DNA of 64,000 nucleotides from Dipetalonema caudispina (Eukaryota > Nematoda > Chromadorea > Rhabditida > Onchocercidae), in NCBI GenBank assembly GCA_013365325.1, contig JABVXV010000002.1:124001-188000 (forward strand), read 5' to 3'. The translations under genes were made by a program, and so were the position numbers. Each line of letters opens with the position of its first letter. Position 1 is the first letter of the stretch. A model generated the notes under the pieces. It was not told where the DNA came from, did not search any database, and saw nothing but the letters and a program-made list of their open reading frames with translations. Of this stretch, positions 31,686-43,675 are shown in pieces.

Positions 31686-32898
31686 ATGAATATGTACAAT
31701 AACAATGAGCAAGAAATGATGCCGCAACGACAAAAGAGTTTCGGTAAGTTGCTTTCCTTCGAAATTGTTTTGTGAGTTATTACTCTTCAATTTATAAAAT
31801 GAAAAAATCTCCCTTTTTCATCCCATAAATTGCACAATCAACACGACGAAGGCGAAGCAGATTATCCTGTCTGTTCTTTTGTGCAGCTTGTCTCTCTTCC
31901 CAATAACTCGTCAAACACACTGCACTAGGGTTTCCTAAGAGGAGTACTGGCACTACGTATCCAGAGTATATGGTGTAGAATTCGTCCATGTAATCTGTGA
32001 AAGGTTTCACGGACAATTTAACAGCAAGTAGTCCAAATAAATGACTAAAAGAACCGCAACACCTTCAGTTTTTATCGGAAAGACCGCTATTGAGCCTCGT
32101 CATTCAGTGTATAGTTGTGTCACTACCAGTGAGAGATGTACTAGATTGATTATTCGGGTAGTTGTATTTTGTACTTGTATACTCATATAATAGATGATAA
32201 TTGTTATAAGATTGAAATAGACCTTGTTTCAGGTACTCCTCGTACTATGACTTCCATGAAGAGAAATTGTTTTGACAGTCCTTTCAGAAGTCCCTATGCT
32301 CCTCCAACGTTTTCACCTTACGCGATGTCCAGCCCTCATTCGTCTTTCCGCCATAGATCGCCGTATCAGCATCAAAAACGACCATATTGCCATTCATCCG
32401 CACCAGTTTATTCGGTAAACAGTCTTACCAGTGCCCAACATTCTCCGAATAGGCATGGTCAATCGAGAACATCCTCGCCATACATCTATAAAAATCCACA
32501 GAATATGGTAGTTGTTTCACGTTTGGTAGGATGAAAAGAATTATAAATGATGAAAATAGTAGGGTAAGTAGATGGAAGATTTTCGATAGATTGAGAACTT
32601 TTTGTTCTGATGAATTTACCGTTATCACAAGGACATATCTCTCTATTGTTTAGAATACCATCAGGACTTTTCATTACATTAGCCTTGGAGAAGGATACAA
32701 TAATTCATCATTTAGAGACAAGGATGTAGTGGTTCCTCTACAACTCCCAACATCAGGCGCCACAATCATAAGAATTCAGGAATGGGATGTACTGCAGAAC
32801 AGTTCGATGTCAACGACTATGTGATACCAGCTATGACATCTAATCCTTGGGCAAAGTTAGAAGAAGTTTATGCTAATCGTCGATTGGATGAACAGTAA
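31686..32898 (+). CDS. MPLKIP/TTDN1-like short disordered protein
   Basis: Three in-phase exons (31686-31743, 32233-32507, 32716-32898) encode 171 residues. Most of the chain is low complexity, rich in Ser, Pro, Tyr and Arg with repeated SP/TP sites (FDSPFRSPYAPPTFSPYAMS). The C-terminus has the block DYVIPAMTSNPWAKLEEVY. This matches the conserved terminal motif of human MPLKIP (TTDN1), in which an aromatic, an MxxxPWA-type core and LE follow a Ser/Pro/Gly-rich region. TTDN1 is mutated in non-photosensitive trichothiodystrophy and is phosphorylated by CDK1/PLK1; the many SP sites fit such regulation. The identification rests on one short motif plus composition, so it is inference. The start follows a CTTTTAG acceptor. 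Confidence 0.6.
31792..31989 (-). CDS. Nested antisense frame in intron 1 of the MPLKIP-like gene
   Basis: A 65-codon frame from the ATG at 31989-31987 to a stop at 31792 lies wholly inside intron 1 on the opposite strand. It is open upstream for at least 20 more codons, to a good acceptor TTCTTTTAG near 32047-32055. It encodes a hydrophobic stretch (YVVPVLLLGNPSAVCLTSYW) and then a basic tail (RQDNLLRLRRVDCAIYG), like a small single-pass membrane protein. No family is recognised and no in-phase upstream exon was found. Confidence 0.25.
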   Translation of the reverse strand: MDEFYTIYSGYVVPVLLLGNPSAVCLTSYWEERQAAQKNRQDNLLRLRRVDCAIYGMKKGDFFIL

Positions 32899-34395
32899 TT
32901 GATACACTCATACCTTCTTATTCTATATTGATCACTGCAGACTTAATAAAAACATACTGGATTTTTCATTTGATATTCAAGCTAAACAAAAAAGGCGTGA
33001 AAAAACGAATACTAGCTTTGAGATGAGAGGGATGGAAAGACGAGCCCTTTCAAAATCAGTACCGATGTGTTAAGGAGAGACGAGGAGTGTGGAAACTTAG
33101 ATGTGTTTGTGCAGGACATTCACTGATAAAGAAAAGCATAAATTTAGTTCTGGACGAATTCTTATTACAAGCAGAGATGAAGTTTACTCCGTTCATACGG
33201 AATACCGTTGCAGTCTTTAATGTAAAGATTAGGTAGATCAAAATATATCTCCAATGTCCTGCCGTTTTTGCAATACAGATTTGAAGACCTTAGAGAACAG
33301 CAAGTAGGAAAAGTTTTGGACGGCTGATAGGAAGCCGTTCTATTCCTTGGTTTTCTTGTTAATTGTTCTAACAATCTTTGACCTTAATTGAATTATCTAA
33401 AAGACGATGGGAGAATTGAAGGATGGTTCTGTATTTACTGCAATATGAACTTCTTGAGTTTCATCTGTGATGTTTTCCCTCACTCAAGTTACTCTAGAAA
33501 TGTGAAAACACAAACTAATTAAAGGCACGAACTTGGGGTAATAATGGAACCTATAGTTCAGGGAAGAATGTATTCGAGATCAGACGACTTCAGAACAGCG
33601 AGTTGGTGATTGAGGCGAAGTCAACGTGTCTCGACTTCCGAAATTTTAAAAACATAGTGGACAACTAACCAGAACGCCTTTGGCAGACCGACATCGCAAT
33701 ATGTAGATATTTCTGGTCACGTGATGGACATACTGTTGTTGATAAGAAGTGGTGTCGTCAAGTTGTTTCTTAATAAACGCCAAGCCTTTTTCATGTTATT
33801 ACTTACTTACACGTAAAGGTACCAATATTAACGATTTGAGAGGAAAAAGCACTCGTAAATGGATCAAAAGCAAATTTACAATAGGACTGAATGATAATTA
33901 ATTCCGGGAACCACCAATGTAAAATCAAAACCGGATCCAGTTTACATAGAATAATACATTTTCATTTTGGAACATCCGGATTTGATTTCGTGAGTACCAA
34001 ACGGCTTCAGTTATATAATGCATACTAGAGATTAAGGCCGACATCTGTGAATATCAAACATTCTATCCAACTGACAGACTTGTCAATGGAACGTCTCAAA
34101 AAGGGCCATACCTTTCTTGCGATCGTCCATTATTCAATTTCGAATCATTTCATACAAACATTACAACAAAAATGTAACAGCGACACAAAGTAATAATGCA
34201 ACTGACTATTTGATTACCTCTCCCGGAAACGCCAGTAATCCTTCTTCCTCAACAGGAGTAGTTGCAATAGCCGATTTTCATATATAAGCACCGACGTGTG
34301 ACACATAAGCAGGAATTCAAAAAATTCCTTCTGCATACTGACCGCACTTTTAAAACAGGAAACATCGTCAGCACCTCCTCCTCCCTAGACCGCCA

Positions 34396-34644
34396 TTAAC
34401 TCAACAGTTCTGAATGCTTGGTAGGTGACTGCTCCTTATCAGAATTTTCAGATTTTAATGATACTAAAATCCGATTGCAATCCACACCATCACCATTTGT
34501 GGATTGTACTGGCATCCCGGAAGTATTTCCCACATTTAGTTCGACTGGATGCGCTGGCTTTCTCGTTGCTTCCTTCTCTCTTTCTGGAAGTATTCCCGGT
34601 TCTATAGCGGACGACAGATCTCCTAAAACATATATTTTCAATGA
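34396..34644 (-). CDS. Possible alternative 3' exon of cdk-12
   Basis: A minus-strand open stretch with a good acceptor TTTTTGTCAG is in phase 0. It encodes a hydrophilic, protein-like tail (LGDLSSAIEPGILPEREKEA ... ENSDKEQSPTKHSELLS) of 82 residues before a stop. The last cdk-12 exon contains an in-phase donor-like CAA|GTATCG at 36115/36114 that could join here across about 1.5 kb. It might instead be the last exon of an unrecognised gene. Confidence 0.3.
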   Translation of the reverse strand, partial: SLKIYVLGDLSSAIEPGILPEREKEATRKPAHPVELNVGNTSGMPVQSTNGDGVDCNRILVSLKSENSDKEQSPTKHSELLS

Positions 34645-35320
34645 CTGACAAAAATAAACATCAAAAAAATTGGACTATGATACACCTCTGCTACCTGCAA
34701 GCTAATAGTGTAATACCTACACCAAACAATCTTATCTTGTCATTTCAGTCCAAAAAAAGAGATATGACAAAAGATAACAGCTGAATGCTCAAGTGCAGGC
34801 TAATCCATTCATTAAAAATGAACTGAAGTAGCCTGGAGCTTGTCGTCATATTATGAAGAACTACATAGTTCCATTTTAAAATTTCTTGTTTGAAAAAAGT
34901 TACAGTAAAATCATTAACAAAAGGATTAATGCACTTTCTTATTTCTTCAGTTACAGCTATCCAGCTATCCGATAATATTCCTAGTCAGAAAGAGAAGTAT
35001 GACAGTGGTGAAAATCAAAATAAATTATAACATTCCAAAACGCAATATCAACACAACGTTACAAAATTAATAATATAAAACTCTTTCAACGCAGAAATAC
35101 ACTCTCCTTCCAATCTCAATTGAGCGAAAGTGTGTATTCAATCCTTGAAATTACAAATAAAGCTATTAAATAGCCCAATGGTAACGAATAACAAAATTAG
35201 GAACCACCTACTGCAGCTGTAGAAGACTTCCATAAGTATCCTGTGTAAGATATAGTAACATAAATTAGTCACAGCCCTATTTTTCTTTTTCATATATGCA
35301 AATTGATGTTTTAATTGAAA

Positions 35321-35350
35321 GATTTATCTCACGGTAGCGTGAGATAAATC
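35321..35350. repeat. Perfect 13-bp hairpin
   Basis: GATTTATCTCACG (35321-35333), loop GTAG, then the exact inverse CGTGAGATAAATC (35338-35350). It lies about 730 bp past the cdk-12 stop. Confidence 0.8.
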
Positions 35351-36078
35351 ATCGAACGGTGTCTTCGTACCGTCACATTCAATTAACTATTGACATTCAT
35401 CATAATAATAAATGAGATAAGACAATGCGATGGATTCACCATAACTCAGGAGCTCCACATTCTCCATTGATACACACAACATTGAAGCGTGTGTGCAATA
35501 CAAGCAAGTATATTGGCGTCCGCTTTGTCTATCGAAAAATGTGAGATATAGAACAAAAATCTTTGTGAAGATCTGGATTCGGGAAATTCGGCCATATAAA
35601 TGACCCAACTGAAGAAATTTAAAATGATTAAAAACGAAAATCTCAGCTAAACCTACGTGAATACTGCTAGTTTGTAACACATCAAGCAACCAGGAACATC
35701 TGCATATGTCACTATTAAATAACCTTTAACATCATCATACAAAATAACATCATAGCAATTTCACACGAAACATTCCTTTATTGATAGATTAACAAACAGA
35801 AAAGCAACATGAAACATCGAATTCACTATGTTAAGATAGCCGTTTTATTAAGTCTTTAGAAGTTATTAGGAAAAAATTTAAAGTTTCGAAAACTTAAGTC
35901 TTATCTATGCAAAATATTATCACGAAATAAGCAAAGTGCGATATGATGAAAAAAAAGAACTGATCCTTTAACCCCATTTTTTTTACATTAAGCGTAAGAA
36001 AAGATATGATTTATATGCTCCGAAATTAAAAGAAAATACAAACAACAAAATTATTTTGTACTGGAAAATATAAAAGCA

Positions 36079-39000
36079 TCAATTCTGAAAATATTTTCTG
36101 TTGTTGAGCGATACTTGCCATAAAGCTAATGACGACGTCTGTTGATATGTTAATACATCTGAAGTAGAACTACTTGTAATAGTAACTGATACACTACCTT
36201 TCGGTTCCATTGATGCAAGCTGTCCTAATATTTCACTCAGCTGGTTCTGTATTCGTGGATGTGCATGCGATGCACTTGTAGTAGATGTTGAAAGTGCCGA
36301 CATCACTGCTGGTGGCAAAACACCACTTTTACTAACAAGCTGCAAAACAGATGCTGCTGCCGTTGGGCTTAAATTAGCCAACAATGCACGTGCCGCTTCC
36401 AAATTACTTGGGTCGGCTTGAATTGCTCGAATTGCTGCATCTACATCTGCAAAATAATCAACTAAATGCATCACTATTTATAATTTCTAAAACAGTTTAA
36501 AACTTATACTACCATTAACATTTACGACTACTACACACTTTTATAGCCCCTTAAAAATGACTTTAAATATTTAGCCATCTTATCGTTAACAGTGGTAGTA
36601 TACTTCTTAGACAATGTATTATAACCGTGAAAATTTACGGCATAACTTACTTTTTAGTGAAGCTTCTGAAGATGTATTATTTTCAATAGGCAAATGTGCA
36701 ATGTTCAGTCGTTTTGTCGTCAAAAGTGGTGGTCCACTTCTCAAACCTGTGCCCGAATCAGACTGCAATTAAAAGTCAATATTTGCTTAACGTTTCAGCA
36801 AACATGCAACGTTTAAGCGGAAAAGGGAATGTAAAGATACAATGATAAAAAAAAAACCTGATGCGAACTGGAGGGAAGCACAGGATGATGCTGCTGGACA
36901 AATTGCGTATGTGATTGTGACGATTGAGGCATTACCAAGCTACCTTAAAGTTTGTTACAACTTTTGAAATGAGAAACGAAAAGTATTTAATAAACCGCCG
37001 CCACTACTTCAGTCACTACAAAGACCATTCAAAATGACACAATCAATCTAATTGCATAGCGATTGAAAGATAAGTACATTCAAGTCAAAAGCAGAAATCT
37101 TATCACAGAGAAATCGCTCAGTCCAATTTTTAACAATTTTTCCACCTTGTATACAGCAGTTTAAAAGCCCATGATAAAGTGTACTTACTGCCTGCCGAAC
37201 GGTTCTTCCTCTGTTTTTTCGACCACAGCTCATGACAGTCTTGCCAATCTGGAAGCTTCGGTGGTGGCACTTTTGAAGGATCAACATCTTTCAGCCAGGG
37301 ATGTGCAAGAGATGCTTTTGAAGTAATACGTCTCCTTGGATCTAGTTCAAGCATTCGGTCAAGTAAATCCAAAGGTTTATCAGGTATGCTGCAATCGAAT
37401 CAATAAATGATAATTGATGACACAGGCACTTGTAGAATATTTCCATATCTGTGAAAACTTACAATCCAAATGCATCACGCAGGACTCGAGGAAAAGTACG
37501 CTTTGGCCGAAAACTGCAGTATAGAGGCAACTTGATGACATCAGGCCAATTTTCAGGCGATGGTGTACCACATAGTTTCGATATTACATCCAACTGCACC
37601 ATCTCAGTGTTTCCTTGAAACATTGGCTTTTTCGTGTACAATTCTCCAAGAATGCACCTGCAATTCATGTGTTACAGTCCAAGTTATATCTGTGTTACAG
37701 CCTTAGCAACATCCCCATTCAAACCAAGCATGCATGAGCAAAACGACATACCCAACACTCCACACATCAACAGCAGTTGTATATCGTTCTTCACCAAGTA
37801 GAAGTTCTGGTGGGCGATACCAGAGCGTTATTACGCGGTTTGTGTATGGACGGTCTTGATCTTCATCATAAAATCTGGCTAAGCCAAAATCGGCCAATTT
37901 CAGCTCTCCTCTGGAATAATATATTACTTTGCATTAACAGCTATTTTATAGCAATGAATGCGATCAACAAGGAAATTGCAATAAGTGAATTGTACTTGTT
38001 ATTCAAAAGGATATTTGAGCATTTGATGTCACGATGGAGAAATCCAATCGAATGGCAATACTCCAATCCAGAAACAAGTTGCTTCATAAGCGATGAGATT
38101 TGATCATCAGAAAATTCAACAAACTGGCTTTCCAGTATGCCCATAAGATCGTGATCCAGGTATTCAAACACCAAATAAAATGCGCCTAAACTTAGTGTAG
38201 AAAGAGGTAAAAATTAGCACAAAAAACAATCTAATTTCGAAATTTTCTTGAAGAATAACGAAAAATACATCACTAGGATGAAAAAATATACCTTTATCCT
38301 TCCTGAAATCGGCAGCAGTTTGCTTATCAGTAACAATATCGATTAGTTTTACAACATTCCGATGGTTCAATTGTCTGAGAATCTTAATTTCGCGAACAGC
38401 TGTAATTGGAAAGCCTTCTTTTTCATTCTCCAGACGCACCTTTTTCAGAGCAACCACTTCTTCTGAAAAACATTCTGCATGCGGAATAATTAACTGCATA
38501 CTTTGTCTCCTTAGATAATGGTTTCATCATAAAGTGCTTTTTACAGTCATCAATAGTAAAAACAGAAACTTGTTAATGCTCTAAAATGCAAATTAAGATA
38601 TATGAAAGTATAAAAAAAAGTTCCATACCGCAACTAATATAATTATTCATCAAAAACGAATCAGAAACTGTTTATATAATGCATAATATCCTTGTTCCCC
38701 AAAAATGACTAGTCATGAAATCCACCCAAATACCAATTACATGAAAAACTTACGGGTAGTCTTATCACGTGCCTTGTACACTTGTCCATATGTACCTTCC
38801 CCTACTTGCGTTTTGATCTCATATTTTTCCACCGTTGAGCAACCCCAGTTCTCTGGATCTTCCCGCAATTTTAGACGCTTATTTAATACCCTATAAGTTT
38901 ATGACATCAACTTCATAAGATGTTAAATTAACGCAGTTGCGATAAGTGCGCTACGAATACCGAGCTTAGATACGTAGATCCAAAGATGTGAGTTGAAAAT

Positions 39001-41868
39001 AGAGTAATGAAAATAAAAATAATTTTGGCCGCTATAAATAACATAATGAATCCCTCTTCTATTGAAATCATAAGCAAATCAGTGCATAAATAACATTCGA
39101 ATATATATCAAATGTACTTACAGAGGTCGTATGAATGTCCGTTTGGGATGGGGAGGCATTGGTGGGGGGGCTGGTGGGGGAGCAACGGGGGGTACAGAAG
39201 CATCGCGCTGTATAGGATGAGCTGCAACTACCGACGAAACGAGATTGGGATTAGGTATTGCAGGAGGTGCAGGCGGAGGAGGTTGTGATGTATTAACTGG
39301 CAAACAAGGCGGTAGTGGCATAGATGAAGGCATGGGTGGTAAAGGTGGAGGCGGTAAAATCGGATTCGGTGCAATCGGAGGAGGCGGTATAGGTGGAGGC
39401 TGCGAATATGGAGGTGGTGGAATAGTGAAGGCTGCCATCTGAAAATATATGTTAAAATTTCAACAAAAAACAAATAAAACAACAATCGGCCAGCAAATTA
39501 AACGAAAAATCAATTTCGTAGACTTTCTTAACTACGACACCACTGCGGTCGTAAAATCCAAAGAAACAATCTGAACTTGAAATCCGACGAGTAGTACGAA
39601 TCCAAACGATGTGAAAGCACTGCCTAGAAATGACCTTAATAGCAAAATAAAGAAAATTACTGCAAAAGTTTTACCTGACCAGCATATCCATACTGCGCTG
39701 TGTAAGCTGCCATTGCCACCTGATATGCATTTGGATCCATACCAATTGGAGCCGGTGGTGGTGGTATGAAAGTTGGTACAGCCGGCATAAAAGATGCCGC
39801 TGGTGGTGGGACACTAGCAGGAATTACCCGAATTGGTGGCGGTGGAGGTGGTGGCACCACTAGTGTTGACGCCTACAATACAAATTACTTGGTAAGTTGA
39901 AAAGTAATAAATGTTTTCATATCGGTAATTAAAAGAGATTTAAAAACCTTTCGAAGAGTCAAAATTATGAAAAGTTTCCAGTTTGATAATTACAATGGTC
40001 TCCTACAACAGTCACTGGAACAAAGGGTCACTACCATAATAAATCGCTTCTAGCTGATTACAGCTCCACCGAATCATACTGTGATGTCCATTGTCATTTA
40101 TATCTCCCTGTCTGTGAAATCCAAATCAACAAAAGACTTTCACGATATAGAGGATATATATATATATCATGGGATTTACCAAATATTTAAAATTTACAGA
40201 GGGTGGAGGGCTGCGACCCGAAGATGACGTCGATGAATCAGATGATGGCGCACGCCTTCGTGATGGACGTTTCTTTGTTACTGGACTACGCCTATGTCGT
40301 TTTTCCTTCCATTCCTTTGCAGTCCTATCGATTCTTTTATCATGATGCCTTGTCATAATTTCACCAAGAAGTGATGACTTCATACGCATCCTAAAATTTA
40401 GTGTAAATCTCTGACTATTCAGCATTATATTATAAATATTAAAATAAGTCAGTATTATAAACAACAGAAAGCATACTCGTTCATGCTTGATGATGTACTA
40501 TCAGAAGAACTGGAACTGGATATGCTCGAACGACTTCTACTCCGTTTACGACGTCCCTCTCGCCTATCAGAACGTCTCGACGATCTCTGCGGGGTGCGAC
40601 GACGTCTATAATGGTCATGATCATCAACAATGTATCGAAGAAAGTTATTGTAAGAATGCATTTCTTAAAAATAAAGGAGAGAGTTCACGACAGCGTACTT
40701 TTATCCAAAGAAAGATAATTTTTAGAACTACAGAAAAAGACTAGACGACAAATAATTCCTTCGCTGTCGTTCACACCTCACGAGAATCAAAGATTGAACT
40801 CAACCCAAAACTACCTGTTCTGATTACTGCGTCTGTTTGTTTGTATCAAGTCTCGACGCGCATCACTTTTTCTATGATCCGAACGACGTTCATGCTCCCT
40901 AATTTTACCATTTGTTGATGGTGAAGGAGATCGCCTTCTTTTCCGACTGCGAGAAACAGATCTTGACCTTGACCTTCTGAAAAAATGATGAACTAATCTT
41001 TTGCATCCGTTCCTATGTAAATTTTTAAGGAATCCAATTGAATACGCAACATTTACTCAACGCTGCTTTGATTTTTTCTTGAACTCAAGTGAATCATCTT
41101 TCTTTTCATGTGATAGACAGAATGACGAAAAAGGAAGATCAACCACTGAAGTTCAAAACAAAATCAAAACAGCACTAAAAACTGCTTGTTTTTATCTCTT
41201 GATAAGACTAATTGGAATAATTTTTTGCATCAAATGGCTTCTGTAGAAAATTTTAGTCGTAATATAAATGATAATCACCCGTGATGGCATTGGAGTTTAT
41301 ATCATAACAAATATTAGGACTGCACGCATGCCCAACAATGAAGAAATCAAGCCAAATGAAATAATAACTCTTATTAAGAAAGTTGTTAAAAAAATGCCAT
41401 AACATTTGTTCAAAATCACAACCAACTGCGACTTTCTGGACTTGAAAAGGAAATGAAACTGTATCTCTGAAGGGAACTGACCGACTATGCTGAAATGACG
41501 GCGACACCGATTTTCGACGCTTTTTCGATGACACTTCCCGGTCTTTTGAATGTTTTTCCTTCTTTTTTGTAGAATGCATTAACTGCCGGCTATTATGAAC
41601 GCTTCCTGTTGCTGGACTACCACCACTCACTTCACTTAGCTCTTCGCTTCTAATACTACACGAAGGCGATGAGCAGTGGGTTTCTGAAAATTTTAATCGA
41701 AAGCTTAAAATAATTCGAACCTCATATGAATGCTGCTAACATTTCTAAACGCCGGTAATGCCATTTGAAGTTAAAACACCCAGAAAACTAACCTTTGCTG
41801 CTTTGTTCAGTCCCGGTGAGCTTATTCTTGCTTTCCGGCAAATGATCTGCTTCTTTGTATACCATCAT
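36079..41868 (-). CDS. cdk-12: Transcription elongation kinase CDK12
   Basis: Sixteen in-phase exons (41793-41868, 41482-41683, 40815-40976, 40477-40605, 40198-40390, 39675-39872, 39122-39438, 38754-38890, 38292-38462, 37996-38185, 37752-37910, 37463-37657, 37189-37388, 36858-36943, 36651-36762, 36079-36446) encode 964 residues. CDK12 with cyclin K phosphorylates Ser2 of the RNA polymerase II tail. Domains in order: an Arg/Ser region (residues about 60-250, e.g. [16 protein letters not shown]), two proline-rich exons (residues 255-425), then the kinase domain (about 447-741). The kinase has [13 protein letters not shown], the C-helix [15 protein letters not shown] (Asp581), DFG (Asp599), and a T-loop [17 protein letters not shown]. 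The CDK12/13-type post-kinase helix [11 protein letters not shown] follows. The alanine-rich exon 16 ([20 protein letters not shown]) forms the tail. PITAVRE replaces the usual PITAIRE. The gene is longer than the worm orthologue as I recall it. Confidence 0.93.
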
Positions 41869-43675
41869 ATAACATTACGCCTTTGTTTAATGATGTCTAA
41901 AAACTGCTCAATTTAACCGAAAAATGTTGAATGACCATGCTCCACGCTCTTCATCAAATGAACAGAAACTATAAATTATTGCAGCAAACAGTTTGATCAG
42001 ATGGGACTAATGTGGCTTCAGAGCCAAATTAGATTCTTGATTTCCAAATATCATAAAATTAATTTCAGAACACGAAGTCACATCGAACTTAGGAGCTAAA
42101 TCGATGGATAGCTCTTTGCAAAGTAGTCATCAGTGAAAAAATTAATTAGGAACATTTTTCACTTGAGAAAGATTTGGAAAGTGCTAGCGTAAGAAAGAGT
42201 GAAACTTATGCAAAAGAATGAAAAATTACATCACATTCTCTACCTTCATTTAAGGTCGGTATGAGTATGCTTTGTATGGTGAAATAAGTGAACGTAAAAA
42301 AGTATTTTGGTGCGAAAAGTATTTGAAAATAGGTTTAGAAGGAACATCAGAGGAACTAAGCCACTTCGATACTTTCATAAGAATTCATTATCGAACTTTT
42401 CTCAAGTCCATAAAAAGTGATAAATGTCCATCCACCTTTTAATCAAAGAACTTGCTGAATTAAATTAAATACTTGAAAGGAAATACATCTGAGTTTTATC
42501 TATGTCAGTGCTTGCCTCTCAGAAGCCTAATCTACAACCACTGAAAATGGGAGAAAAATTTGTTAGTTTATTGAAAGATATTATACCATAGTATGATGTA
42601 AGAACAGCATCAATCTTGAACAAACAACTTATAGTCTCTTATGACCAGAAACTACTGCTTAATATGAGTTCATACAGAGCAGTATTTTATCACATTTGTT
42701 CAAAGGAAGAAACACCTACAGACTTAGGTCGAGAGCAAGTTTAATACGCCGCTTCACTAAAACGATTGTTAAAATAAAGAGTAGAACTGATCTTTTGCAC
42801 TGATTCAATGCGATGATTTTGACCAAAGCTGCAGTGAAAACAAAATACAATAAACTCACGAATGGAAGAGAAAAAAAAAAAACCGGATATCAAACACTTG
42901 TCCAGAAAATATAGCTATAACAATCATGGGTTCAAGTCTCCTCATCACCAAATGTAATGCTGATCTTGCGTTGGGAGAAGTCGATTATCTCAACAGGAAA
43001 TGCATATCAACGAATCATATCAGTAAAACAAACTGAATCGATCGATCGACCAGCCAACCACGACCATCAACGACGCATACTATTAACCTCTCTGAATGTA
43101 ACAGCCAATGCCATCGCTGTCACGATGAGCCGGGTATGTGTGCGCCATAGCAAATTATTGGTAATGGTGCTGTACTTCCAAGGAAAAACAGGGCATGCTC
43201 TTCTAATATCGATGGATAGCTAGTGAACTACACCACCACCAAACGATGCAAAATCGATGCTGCGCAAGCATGAACATATACTCCTCTATTGGATTCCGAC
43301 TGAAGACGTCACCAACTTCGAAAATCCCATTCCTGGGCTTTCGATGTTAAATGATCATCTCAAAAGCCTCATCGACCTATGGCTAGACCATTTTGTTTGA
43401 TGCGCTACCGAATTGTCGTCCAGGTCACTAACCTATGTCAAGTGACTTGCTATGTCCAGCAGTATTGCAACTCTACTTATAACTAAAGCGGCGAAAAAAA
43501 AGATGAGAGCAAACAATCTAATCATAAACTCGCATACACGAACAATAGAGCACTTTATTGAGGATTACCTCAATTTTAAAGTGTCGTACAAGTATTTGAC
43601 GATAGGACAGGATATATGCAAACAAATTACGACAAAATTTTATTTATGACGAATTATATACAAAGTAATAAAATA
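41869..43675. other. Intergenic region between ess-2 and cdk-12
   Basis: About 1.8 kb between two minus-strand genes, holding the cdk-12 promoter and the 3' flank of ess-2. The plus-strand frame at 42957-43223 has no family features. No RNA gene is recognised; a B-box-like GGGTTCAAGTCTCC near 42928 lacks an A box. Confidence 0.45.

Larger units (their letters stand above)
32899..36078. other. Convergent 3' region MPLKIP-like / cdk-12
   Basis: About 3.2 kb without a firmly supported gene. It contains a candidate alternative last exon of cdk-12 (34396-34644) and a perfect hairpin (35321-35350). Other frames (33165-33374 and 35387-35689 on the minus strand) have no recognisable features. Confidence 0.4.

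Noticed and set aside
39245..39442. Glycine-rich plus-strand protein
   Set aside because: It is the reverse complement of the proline-rich exon 7 of cdk-12.
40477..40661. Independent small basic protein frame
   Set aside because: It is exon 4 of cdk-12 (Arg/Ser region) extended into introns by an open frame.
42905..42945. tRNA-like B box (GGGTTCAAGTCTCC)
   Set aside because: No matching A box and no cloverleaf could be drawn.
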